Source of the DNA: Chitinophagaceae bacterium
GTDB taxonomy: Bacteria > Bacteroidota > Bacteroidia > Chitinophagales > Chitinophagaceae
Direction of reading: 5' to 3'
NCBI GenBank assembly: GCA_025362915.1
Contig: JANYEU010000403.1
Coordinates: 1 to 7,200 of the forward strand
DNA: 7,200 nt
Shown here: piece by piece, positions 1-6,878 of the stretch
Layout of the letters: each line of letters opens with the position of its first letter
How positions within the stretch are numbered: position 1 is the stretch's first letter
The notes under the pieces: model-generated
What the model saw: only the letters and a program-made list of their open reading frames with translations
Databases searched by the model: none
What the model was told of the DNA's origin: nothing
Made by a program: the position numbers and the translations under genes

Positions 1-1
1 C

Positions 2-152
2 CAAAGGGAATCCAATTTTTGTATAATCATGAGTGAGTATTGGTGATGGTGCAGTTATTGGTGCAAGGTCTGTGGTTAATAGAGACATGCCAGCTTGGAT
101 GGTTTGTTCTGGTCATCCATGCAAACCTTTGAAAGAAAGAACCTTAGCGTAA
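2..152 (+). pseudogene. 3' end of a hexapeptide-repeat (WcaF-like) O-acyltransferase, apparently frameshifted
   Basis: Only the C-terminal part is in the window. From about position 33 to the TAA at 150-152 one frame reads SIGDGAVIGARSVV followed by NRDMPAWMVCSGHPCKP and a basic tail. This is the last left-handed beta-helix coils and closing segment of CoA-dependent sugar O-acetyltransferases of the WcaF type, which acylate exopolysaccharide building blocks in the cytoplasm. Upstream of position 33 that frame has TAA (24-26) and TGA (30-32). The frame beginning at position 2 instead gives ESNFCIIM, which fits the preceding coils, but it hits TGA at 41-43 if read on. The six-residue periodicity of the fold is restored only if about 2 nt are missing near position 32, so a frameshift mutation or a sequence error is likely. 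It lies 8 nt before the GT2 gene, in the same orientation. Family assignment is fairly sure; loss of function is inferred. Confidence 0.7.
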
Positions 153-160
153 AGAAAGTA

Positions 161-985
161 ATGTTAGATTTAACGATAGTAATTCCTGTAAAAAATGAAG
201 AGTTAAATCTTCCTGGCTGTATTAATGCCATTGGTCAAAATTTTGCAAAAAATATTGTTATATTAGATTCTAATAGTAACGATGGAACTAAATTGATTAC
301 GGGAGATAATATTGAACTCGTAGATTTTGTTTGGGATGGCAGTTTTCCTAAAAAGCGAAATTGGTATTTACGTAATCATACGCCTGCTACACAATGGGTT
401 TTGTTTTTGGATGCAGATGAATATATTACAGACGCATTTAAAAATGAAGTGGCAAAAAAAATAAATTCAAACGATAATAAAGTAGGGTACTGGCTAAACT
501 ACTCAATATACTTTATGGGAAGGCAATTGAAAGGGGGATATCCTTTGAAAAAGCTTGCATTATTTAAAGTTGGGGCTGGTGAGTATGAAAGAATTGACGA
601 GTCAAAATGGAGCAAGTTGGACATGGAAATACATGAACATCCTATTTTGAAAGGTGAAACTGGAATTATTAAAAGTAAAATTGATCACAGAGATTTTAGA
701 GGGGTAGATCACTACATGAATAAGCATCAGGAATATGCTTCATGGGAGGCTGCCCGCTACCAAAAAGATATAAATGATATTGGAAAAAGGCTTACTTGGA
801 CTTGGAAGCAAAAACTGAAGTATAGGCTTATGCGTAGCCCATTAATAGGTCCTGTATATTTTTTAGGAAGTTACATTTTCATGGGCGGTTTTAGAGATGG
901 AAGTATTGGACTAGCATTTGCAATACTTAAAATGAGTTACTTTACACAAGTTTATTGTAAAATAAATGAATCTAAAAAGCCTTAA
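161..985 (+). CDS. Family 2 glycosyltransferase, WaaE/KdtX-like
   Basis: A 274-residue inverting GT-A glycosyltransferase, expected to transfer a sugar from a nucleotide donor to a growing lipid-linked saccharide at the inner face of the cytoplasmic membrane. The N-terminal nucleotide-binding strand is LTIVIPVKNEE (residues 4-14). LDSNSNDGT (35-43) is the usual second motif, KKRNW is at 64-68, and the metal-binding DxD-type motif LDADE is at 83-87. HEHP at 158-161 matches the conserved His-Glu of the WaaE-like subgroup. The C-terminal 40 residues are hydrophobic and basic, probably a membrane-associating tail. I chose ATG 161 because the fold begins immediately after it and it lies 8 nt past the acyltransferase stop behind a purine-rich AAAGAAAG. 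The in-frame ATG at 95 would add 22 residues unlike the family and overlap the preceding gene. Donor and acceptor cannot be read from the sequence. Length is normal for the subgroup. Confidence 0.88.
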   Translation: MLDLTIVIPVKNEELNLPGCINAIGQNFAKNIVILDSNSNDGTKLITGDNIELVDFVWDGSFPKKRNWYLRNHTPATQWVLFLDADEYITDAFKNEVAKKINSNDNKVGYWLNYSIYFMGRQLKGGYPLKKLALFKVGAGEYERIDESKWSKLDMEIHEHPILKGETGIIKSKIDHRDFRGVDHYMNKHQEYASWEAARYQKDINDIGKRLTWTWKQKLKYRLMRSPLIGPVYFLGSYIFMGGFRDGSIGLAFAILKMSYFTQVYCKINESKKP

Positions 986-996
986 TTAAAAACTAG

Positions 997-2226
997 TTGT
1001 CTAAATTAATTTTAATAGTTGGCATTAATTACGCTCCAGAAATTACTGGTATTGGAAAATACACTGCTGAATTTGCACGTTATTTAGCCAATAAAAAAGA
1101 GTATAAAGTAACTGTAATTACAGGAGTTCCTTACTATCCTCAATGGAGTGTTTATAAAGGGTATAGAAATAGATTCTTAAAAGAAGATATTAAAGGGGTG
1201 AGCGTCTATCGTTCGCCCCTTTTTATTCCTAGCAAGCCTAGCGGCGGTAAACGATTGATTCAAGACTTTTTATTTTTCGTTTGTTCATTCTTACGAGTGA
1301 CGAGCTTTATTATAAGGCGAAAGCGTTTTGATATAATATTTATTCCAGTTCCATCATTTGCTATCGGGCTTATAGGAATTTATTACAGGGCATTCTTTAA
1401 GAAATCAAAAGTGATTTATCATATTCAGGATTTACAAGTCGACGCGGCTGAAAAATTAGGAATGATTAAAAGTGGGGTATTAATTAAACTACTTTTTAGA
1501 ATAGAAAAATACATACTTGAAACGGTTGATATAGTTTCTACTATTTCTCAAGGGATGAAAGATAAAATTCTTTCAAAAAGTGATATTTTAAAGAAATGCT
1601 TAATCTTTCCCAATTGGATTGATAGTAGTAATATTTATCCAATAATCGGTGAGGTTGGCATAAACTCTAGTATTTTTAAAAACAAGAAAATTATTTTTTA
1701 TTCTGGTGCTGTTGGCGAAAAACAGGGATTAGAAATGATTATTGATACCGCTGATTTCTTTAAAGATAATACTGAGTTGATTTTTGTTATTTCTGGTGAA
1801 GGACCTTATAAAGAAAAGCTTAAAGCTTATGCCGAAACCAAGAAAATAACTAATCTCATTTTTCTAAACCTGCTACCGATAGAGGAGTTTAATAAAATGT
1901 TGAATGCCTCCTTCATCCACCTTGTGATACAAAAAGAATCGGGCAGTGATTTATTCTTACCTTCTAAATTAACTAATATATTAGGTGTTGGCGGCTGCGT
2001 AATAGTAACAGCTTCACCGGGAACATCTCTTTTTGAAATAATTAACTCCAATAAGTGCGGCTATCTTATACCACCGTCTAATTTAGAAAATCTTTGCGAT
2101 ACCATTGAAAAACTGCATCAAAATAATACATTAAGAAATCAGCTGAAAGAAAATGCAATTAACTATGCTAAGAAAAACCTTTATAAGGCCAATGTTATTG
2201 AGAAATTTATGGAAGAAATTAGTTAA
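997..2226 (+). CDS. Family 4 glycosyltransferase, WcaI-like (exopolysaccharide biosynthesis)
   Basis: A 409-residue retaining GT-B glycosyltransferase resembling WcaI of colanic acid synthesis. It would add a sugar to the lipid-linked repeat unit on the cytoplasmic side of the membrane. The N-terminal domain opens with LILIVGINYAPEITGIGKY (residues 4-22), including the glycine loop typical of the family. FPNWID (204-209) marks the domain hinge. The donor-binding domain has YSGAVGEKQGLE (235-246), SGEGPYKEKL (266-275) and LFLPSKLTNIL (319-329), where WcaI-like proteins have their conserved PSKLTN stretch. PGTSLFEII (341-349) follows. The start must be TTG 997 or later, since TAG at 994-996 is in frame directly before it; starting at TTG gives the expected N-terminus. 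It begins 11 nt after the GT2 stop and is probably translated from the same message. Sugar specificity is unknown. Confidence 0.9.
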   Translation: MSKLILIVGINYAPEITGIGKYTAEFARYLANKKEYKVTVITGVPYYPQWSVYKGYRNRFLKEDIKGVSVYRSPLFIPSKPSGGKRLIQDFLFFVCSFLRVTSFIIRRKRFDIIFIPVPSFAIGLIGIYYRAFFKKSKVIYHIQDLQVDAAEKLGMIKSGVLIKLLFRIEKYILETVDIVSTISQGMKDKILSKSDILKKCLIFPNWIDSSNIYPIIGEVGINSSIFKNKKIIFYSGAVGEKQGLEMIIDTADFFKDNTELIFVISGEGPYKEKLKAYAETKKITNLIFLNLLPIEEFNKMLNASFIHLVIQKESGSDLFLPSKLTNILGVGGCVIVTASPGTSLFEIINSNKCGYLIPPSNLENLCDTIEKLHQNNTLRNQLKENAINYAKKNLYKANVIEKFMEEIS

Positions 2227-2241
2227 GTAAGTCAACAAATC

Positions 2242-3189
2242 CTAGATAACTCCTTTAGCACTCAAATATCTTTCCGCATCTAAAGCTGCCATACAACCAC
2301 TTCCCGCAGCAGTTACCGCTTGGCGGTAATTTTTATCTTGCTCATCTCCAGCTGCAAAAACTCCCTCTAAATTTGTCTTGGATGTTCCTGGTATTGTATT
2401 AATGTACCCAGTATCATCCATATTGATATAGTCTTTGAAAATGTCACTATTAGGTTTATGCCCAATGGCTACAAAGAAACCACCAATTGCAACTTCTTTG
2501 GTGCTGTTGTCTGTTACGTTTTTAATACGAACTCCTTCCACTTTATGTTCTCCTAATATTTCTTCAGTTTCACTATTCCAATAGATAGTAATATTGGGAG
2601 TGTTGATAACCCTATCTTGCATAACTCTACTCGCACGCATAGAATCCCTTCTTATTATCATGTGTACATGAGTGCAAAGTTTAGATAAATACAAAGCTTC
2701 TTCAGCGGCAGTATCTCCTGCACCAACTATCGCAACTTCCTTCCCTCTAAAAAAGAACCCATCACACACAGCACAGGCACTCACGCCAAACCCATTCAAG
2801 CGCTGTTCACTTTCTATACCTAACCATTTTGCTGATGCACCTGTAGATATTATCACTGCATCAGCCTCTATCCAATTTTCCTCATCTATTTCCACCTTAT
2901 ATGGTTGTGTGCTAAAATCTACTTTGCTTGCCATTCCGTAGCGTATATCTGCCCCCATCCTCACAGCTTGTTTCTCAAAGTTTACCATCATTTCTGGACC
3001 TTGTATACCATCAGGGTAGCCTGGGTAGTTTTCTACTTCAGTTGTTATTGTTAGCTGACCTCCAGGCTGTATGCCTTGATACAAAACAGGTTTCATATTT
3101 GCTCTTGCTGCATAAATAGCAGCTGTGTATCCGGCAGGGCCGCTGCCAATTATTAAAAGGTGTACTTTTTCTGTTACTTTCTCGCTCAT
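2242..3189 (-). CDS. trxB: Thioredoxin reductase (NADPH)
   Basis: A 315-residue low-molecular-weight thioredoxin reductase. This cytoplasmic FAD enzyme passes electrons from NADPH to thioredoxin, supporting ribonucleotide reductase and thiol repair. The FAD-binding GSGPAG is at residues 15-20, GGQL at 43-46, the redox-active CAVC disulphide at 139-142, the NADPH-binding VGAGDTAAEEA at 155-165, and the 2'-phosphate-recognising HMIIRR at 176-181. The second FAD motif, FAAGD, is at 278-282, followed by YRQAVTAAGSGCMAALDAERYL. Length and domain order are standard and all key residues are present. Residue 283 is Glu, where I would expect Val or another small residue after GD. The ATG at 3189 is preceded by a weak AAAAGA. 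The gene is monocistronic in this window and convergent with the glycosyltransferase genes, 15 nt away. It is probably a housekeeping gene unrelated to its neighbours. Confidence 0.97.
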   Translation of the reverse strand: MSEKVTEKVHLLIIGSGPAGYTAAIYAARANMKPVLYQGIQPGGQLTITTEVENYPGYPDGIQGPEMMVNFEKQAVRMGADIRYGMASKVDFSTQPYKVEIDEENWIEADAVIISTGASAKWLGIESEQRLNGFGVSACAVCDGFFFRGKEVAIVGAGDTAAEEALYLSKLCTHVHMIIRRDSMRASRVMQDRVINTPNITIYWNSETEEILGEHKVEGVRIKNVTDNSTKEVAIGGFFVAIGHKPNSDIFKDYINMDDTGYINTIPGTSKTNLEGVFAAGDEQDKNYRQAVTAAGSGCMAALDAERYLSAKGVI

Positions 3190-3209
3190 TATCTTTTATT
3201 ATCGGACAG

Positions 3210-3217
3210 CAAATTTA
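3210..3217 (-). promoter_or_regulatory. Candidate Bacteroidota -7 box for trxB
   Basis: Read on the minus strand this is TAAATTTG, an exact match to the Bacteroidota -7 consensus TAnnTTTG, 20 nt upstream of the trxB ATG. A possible -33 element, GTTG (minus strand, 3241-3244), is 23 nt away, longer than the usual 19-21. The leader would be only about a dozen nucleotides. Matches of this size occur by chance in AT-rich DNA, so this is tentative. The rest of the 229-nt gap between trxB and the upstream gene (3190-3418) shows no ORF of note and no clear terminator. Confidence 0.35.
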
Positions 3218-3418
3218 TTGGGAAGATTGCCATTTATTATCAACTAAAGTATTAAACAGCAACAAATACTTCTATTTTAGCAAATGCAGCTGTTAAGAAC
3301 GGGAGGGAAAATAGAAGATAATAAATAAAAGCAGTTGTTTGTTCCAGTTCAGGTAGCGAGACATATATTCGGTTATAGTACTTTACGTTAGTTTGTAAAC
3401 ACTCCTTATAAGTTATTT

Positions 3419-4729
3419 TTATTTGCCTAATGGTCTGATAATACCTACTCGAACGCCATAGTCAACTCTGTATTCTTTTATCGGATATTTATCTACATAA
3501 GTAGGCAAGTGTTGATAACGTATTTGTGGACCAATGAAGAAAGTTGATTTATTGTGAGTATAAGTAAAATTAGCATTTATACTACTGTTTATATTCCATT
3601 TTCTAAATAACGACTCTCCACTAGCATAGTATTTATAGTCGGTAGAGATAATGAATACATTTTTATTCAAAGAATAAGTTGGCTGGATAGAAACACCTAG
3701 ATTGAATCCAATATGCTTTGTTTCAAGAACCTTCCATTCTAAACCAATAGGGATAGATACTTGGTAAAGTCTATTGGTCAATTTTGTGTCAATTAAACCA
3801 CTACCATTGCTATACTTGGAAGCTACGTTTATAGAGTCTAGTTTGTTATTTTGAAAAACATCAATAGTGGCTAACCCTGACGATTGATATGCGTCTATAT
3901 AGTATTGCCTGATGTTAAATTGAACACCCGTTTTTAATGTAATATCTTTTGAAACCTGATACCTCAAACTCAGACCTAATTCAGTTCCCAGTCCAGCTTT
4001 TTGACTTACCTGATTATTTATAGAAGAAGATGAGTAACGGCTGCCTACCTCATCTTGTGCCAAACTTCTGTAGCTGATAGATGGCGTTGTATATAATTCA
4101 TATTCTAGCTTGCGTAGTATTTCTTTGGTAGCAGTAGCCTTCTTGTGATTTTGAAAATTGGGCAATTTGATATTATCCAATTTGGGATAATCAACACTTT
4201 TCCCATCATTTATAGATTCAAGTTCACCCGCAAGGAAAGGATTCTTTTCTTTTTGAGCAACAAGAGTTGGGTATCCTTCATTATCTAACTCACTTTTTCT
4301 AGTAGATTCTAATGGAATTATAGATGAATAAGTAAGTAGGTTATTATCGTGAATCAGGTTATTGGCAATATGACGAGTAACCACAGCTGGTGTAAACTTG
4401 GCAGTTAAATTTATTGGTTTTTCCACTGAAGAAATAGCGCTTTTTTGAGGTGCTATTTGTACGTTTGTTATTGTATTATTAAGATGGTGTTTAACGGTAG
4501 CAGTACGGATATTATCTAAAATATTTTCTGGAGGGTAATTAAAAAAGGTAGCGATGCCCAATGCAAGCACTATTACAGAAGAAATAATGGTTAAGGCTGG
4601 CCAAGACTTTTTGGGTTGTATTTGCTTGGCTATATTATTCCAAACATAGTCTGAAGGAAACATTTTCTGATTGTTTGCTTCATCTCGTAATAATTTTTCT
4701 AAATCATCAAAATTCATTTCGTCTTTCAT
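3419..4729 (-). CDS. Membrane-anchored protein with C-terminal outer-membrane beta-barrel-like domain, partner of an ECF sigma factor
   Basis: A 436-residue protein of unknown exact function. Residues 1-43 are hydrophilic and acidic at first (FDDLEKLLRDEA), then contain VWNNIAKQI, and should be cytoplasmic. Residues 44-63 form one strong transmembrane helix preceded by lysines. Residues 65-210 are a polar, Asn/Thr/Lys-rich linker. Residues about 210-436 have the alternating aromatic/polar strands of porin-family beta-barrels, for example LGLSLRYQVSKDITLKTGVQF (249-271, first residues shown as the start of a strand pair), FFIGPQIRYQHLP and YGVRVGIIRPLGK at the end. There is no signal peptidase site. 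It starts 16 nt after the ECF sigma gene and is almost certainly its operon partner, the place where an anti-sigma factor is normally encoded. The short head could bind sigma; this is inference. No zinc-binding HxxxCxxC motif is present. The alternative start at Met5 is possible. Confidence 0.75.
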   Translation of the reverse strand: MKDEMNFDDLEKLLRDEANNQKMFPSDYVWNNIAKQIQPKKSWPALTIISSVIVLALGIATFFNYPPENILDNIRTATVKHHLNNTITNVQIAPQKSAISSVEKPINLTAKFTPAVVTRHIANNLIHDNNLLTYSSIIPLESTRKSELDNEGYPTLVAQKEKNPFLAGELESINDGKSVDYPKLDNIKLPNFQNHKKATATKEILRKLEYELYTTPSISYRSLAQDEVGSRYSSSSINNQVSQKAGLGTELGLSLRYQVSKDITLKTGVQFNIRQYYIDAYQSSGLATIDVFQNNKLDSINVASKYSNGSGLIDTKLTNRLYQVSIPIGLEWKVLETKHIGFNLGVSIQPTYSLNKNVFIISTDYKYYASGESLFRKWNINSSINANFTYTHNKSTFFIGPQIRYQHLPTYVDKYPIKEYRVDYGVRVGIIRPLGK

Positions 4730-4745
4730 CTGTAAATCAGCCCCA

Positions 4746-5324
4746 CTATTTTTGTATTGGCGAAAACCAAGCTGCTTCTTTCTTCGGACTCTCTATAACC
4801 TCTCTTTTAATCAATAATTTTTCTAACATAGACTTTGCTCTTGTGTATTGGCTACGGCTTGTGCTTTCTCCTATTTCCAACATTTCGCCTATCTCTTTAT
4901 GACTATAACCCTCAATTGCATATAAGTTTAAAACTGTTCTATACCCAAGTGGCAGTTGTCTTATGCAGTCCATAATCTGTCTCCCTTGCATTATAGATGC
5001 CAACGATTCTTCTCTTGCCGATATATCGCCTGCATATTCAATATCTATACTGTCGTTAAATCTTTTATGCTTCTTCAGGAAATTAATACAGGTATGTACA
5101 ATAATTCTCCTGACCCAACCTTCAAAAGCACCCTTACCTACATAAGTCTGTAGTTGGGAAAATACCCTTATAAAGCCCTCTTGCAGCATATCTTCAGCAT
5201 CGTCCCTACTTCCAGAGAATCGATAACACACACTAAGCATTTTGGGGCTAAAGTGATTGTACAATTCTCTTTGGCTGAGAGGATTTTTTTGCAAGCACCC
5301 TTGAATAATTGCTTTTTCATTCAT
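4746..5324 (-). CDS. ECF (sigma-70 family, RpoE-like) RNA polymerase sigma factor
   Basis: A 192-residue extracytoplasmic-function sigma factor, a cytoplasmic protein that directs RNA polymerase to a dedicated promoter set. Region sigma-2 spans about residues 21-90: LYNHFSPKMLSVCYRF, then the core-binding DDAEDMLQEGFIRVF (41-55) and FEGWVRRIIVHTCINFLKK (67-85), which contains the -10-recognising helix. Region sigma-4 spans about 117-170: LPLGYRTVLNLYAIEGYSHKEIGEML is the helix-turn-helix entry, followed by STSRSQYTRAKSML as the recognition helix. Spacing of the two regions and total length are normal for the family. The ATG at 5324 has no clear Shine-Dalgarno sequence, which is usual in this phylum. 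It is the first gene of a two-gene operon with the membrane-anchored barrel-like protein, 16 nt downstream, which is its probable regulator or co-regulated partner. Which signal and genes it controls cannot be read here. Confidence 0.95.
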   Translation of the reverse strand: MNEKAIIQGCLQKNPLSQRELYNHFSPKMLSVCYRFSGSRDDAEDMLQEGFIRVFSQLQTYVGKGAFEGWVRRIIVHTCINFLKKHKRFNDSIDIEYAGDISAREESLASIMQGRQIMDCIRQLPLGYRTVLNLYAIEGYSHKEIGEMLEIGESTSRSQYTRAKSMLEKLLIKREVIESPKKEAAWFSPIQK

Positions 5325-5447
5325 TTGAGATACATTTTATCCCACTAAAATAGACAAAAAAATGTTACCAATGCTGCATTTGATATAAAATGGGGGAGAA
5401 TTTGGTAAATTATCAATGATAAAAGACTTTTTGTAGATATTTTTTTA

Positions 5448-5480
5448 TGAATTTCAAGTAAAAAGTATTACTGAAATTCA
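5448..5480. repeat. Inverted repeat / stem-loop between the MutS-like gene and the sigma factor gene
   Basis: TGAATTTCA (5448-5456) and TGAAATTCA (5472-5480) are perfect 9-bp complements. GTA (5458-5460) also pairs with TAC (5469-5471), giving a 12-bp stem with one bulged A at 5457 and an 8-nt loop. It starts 12 nt beyond the stop codon of the MutS-like gene. On the transcribed (minus) strand it is followed by an A run rather than a U run, so it is not a classical intrinsic terminator. It may protect the mRNA 3' end or bind a protein. The rest of the 168-nt gap (5325-5492) holds only AT-rich spacer and the sigma gene leader. Confidence 0.5.
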
Positions 5481-5492
5481 CAAGTTATAATT

Positions 5493-6824
5493 TCACCTCT
5501 CAGTTTGTTGTAGTTTGTCCAACATTTTTACAACACCTTCACGCTTCAGGATGAGGTAACCAAGCCTGTCATTACTAACCCCTTTTTGCAACTGATAACT
5601 AAATACCAACTGGTCGTTTTCTACACTGGTTTCAAAATATCTGAAATCTATATTCTGGTATTTTTGTAGTGGTTCGGCTATTTCATATAAATGGGTGGAA
5701 AGTATAAAAATTGCATTGTTTATCTTGTGCAATCCCTCAATTACGGCTATGCTGCATTTCATGGCATCCTGCACATTTGTACCTTTAAAAAGTTCATCTA
5801 TCAGTATCAGCCATCTTCTGCCATCGCTAATTTTTTCTACTGTCCTTTTTATTCTTTTCACTTCATTAAAGAAATAACTTTCACCTTTCAGTATATTGTC
5901 TTCTACTTGGATATTGGTTAACAAACCTTCAAAAAGACTCAATTCCATACTTTCTGCCGGTACTCCCATCCCAATATGTGCCAAGTAAATACTTGTACCC
6001 ACAGATTTTATAAACGTGCTTTTACCAGCCATGTTAGCCCCGGTCAAGAACATGAAATTTGTTGTTTTATCAAGTAGTACATCATAACAAACAGGCACTT
6101 GAAGCAATAAATGGTAGAACCCTTTTGCCCTGATCAAGGGTTCTGTAGCAGCATTGAATGTTGGAAAAATTAGCGCATATTCCTTACTCACCATAGCCAT
6201 ACTCGTGTAAGCATCAAGCCTGTTATATAGGTCAATCAGTTCAAGGGTTTGTTGTTTAAAGTGTTGTTTAAGATACGCACCAAGCCACAGCACTTCTATA
6301 TTAGAAACTTTTTTATCCGCCGGCCAATGCAATACGGTTTGCAATACCGGGCGTTTTACCATAGTGTTTATCAGCCCGTACCACGATTGTATCAGTTGGC
6401 TATCATTATTGTTGGATAATATTTCGGCTATAAGCACAAGGTCTTTTATAAAGCCCACAAAGTGGGTGGTAGAGTATTTGGTGATGGAAAAATCAGGGGC
6501 ACTGATAATTTTATAGGTTAGGCTATTGACGGCATTTGGATGGGTAGGGTAGGAGTCTGTAGCGGTTTCAAAAAAGCTTTCTATCACCATAATGGTGCCA
6601 TTGGTAATGGTTTCTGGTAATAAATGGTGCACCTCAAGCAAGTGTTTTATTGTTTTTTGAACGTCCTCAATGGCGGCAATATTGTTCAGCGGGTTCGATA
6701 ATATTCTGCGCAGATGTTCCCTTCCACCATTTGTTTTTGTACGGTTCAGGTAATAAAAGACAGACTGTGTTTCATCGGTAAGAAAGATGGAAATATCCTG
6801 TAAGGTTGTTTTATCTACTTGCAT
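5493..6824 (-). CDS. MutS-family ATPase lacking the mismatch-recognition domain
   Basis: A 443-residue protein with the ATPase half of MutS. Residues 1-240 are mostly helical and resemble the MutS core/lever region: FLTDETQSVFYYLNRTKTNGG (14-34) recalls the usual start of that region, where the clamp DNA-binding part is reduced. The ATPase domain follows, with Walker A GANMAGKST at 262-270, the ABC-type signature segment KGESYFFNE at 313-321, Walker B LILIDE at 339-344 with the catalytic Glu, and STHLYEIAE at 376-384. There is no N-terminal mismatch-binding domain with its Phe-X-Glu motif, and no Smr nuclease tail, so it is neither MutS1 nor MutS2. It may act on DNA junctions or in recombination; its role is not known from sequence. 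I chose ATG 6824, where the conserved part begins; the upstream ATG at 6875 would add 17 unlikely residues and overlap the candidate promoter. Confidence 0.9.
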   Translation of the reverse strand: MQVDKTTLQDISIFLTDETQSVFYYLNRTKTNGGREHLRRILSNPLNNIAAIEDVQKTIKHLLEVHHLLPETITNGTIMVIESFFETATDSYPTHPNAVNSLTYKIISAPDFSITKYSTTHFVGFIKDLVLIAEILSNNNDSQLIQSWYGLINTMVKRPVLQTVLHWPADKKVSNIEVLWLGAYLKQHFKQQTLELIDLYNRLDAYTSMAMVSKEYALIFPTFNAATEPLIRAKGFYHLLLQVPVCYDVLLDKTTNFMFLTGANMAGKSTFIKSVGTSIYLAHIGMGVPAESMELSLFEGLLTNIQVEDNILKGESYFFNEVKRIKRTVEKISDGRRWLILIDELFKGTNVQDAMKCSIAVIEGLHKINNAIFILSTHLYEIAEPLQKYQNIDFRYFETSVENDQLVFSYQLQKGVSNDRLGYLILKREGVVKMLDKLQQTER

Positions 6825-6847
6825 GTGTATTTTCTGCTGATAAGAAT

Positions 6848-6878
6848 AAAAGATAAAGATGCGGTAAATTTCCACAAC
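6848..6878 (-). promoter_or_regulatory. Candidate Bacteroidota promoter for the MutS-like gene
   Basis: On the minus strand GTTG (6875-6878) is followed after exactly 19 nt by TATCTTTT (6848-6855). This fits the TTTG-N19-21-TAnnTTTG promoter form of the Bacteroidota primary sigma factor with one mismatch in each box. Transcription would start near 6841, giving a leader of about 17 nt before ATG 6824. It also argues against the longer start at 6875, which lies inside this element. The match is by eye and not statistically tested. Confidence 0.45.

Noticed and set aside
95..160. Upstream ATG extension of the GT2 glycosyltransferase
   Set aside because: The extra 22 residues overlap the acyltransferase 3' end in another frame and lie before the normal GT2 beginning; ATG 161 fits spacing and family.
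1827..2051. Minus-strand reading frame inside the GT4 gene
   Set aside because: Antisense shadow of a well-supported glycosyltransferase.
2672..3119. Plus-strand reading frames opposite trxB
   Set aside because: They lie antisense to a clear thioredoxin reductase with all motifs intact and have no family resemblance.
3255..3294. AACAGC / GCTGTT inverted repeat in the trxB upstream gap
   Set aside because: Only 6 bp arms separated by 28 nt; likely chance, and no U run makes it a terminator.
3391..3418. Short palindromes (GTTTGTAAAC, CTTATAAG) after the barrel-like gene
   Set aside because: Stems of 4 bp with AT-rich content are too weak to call a terminator.
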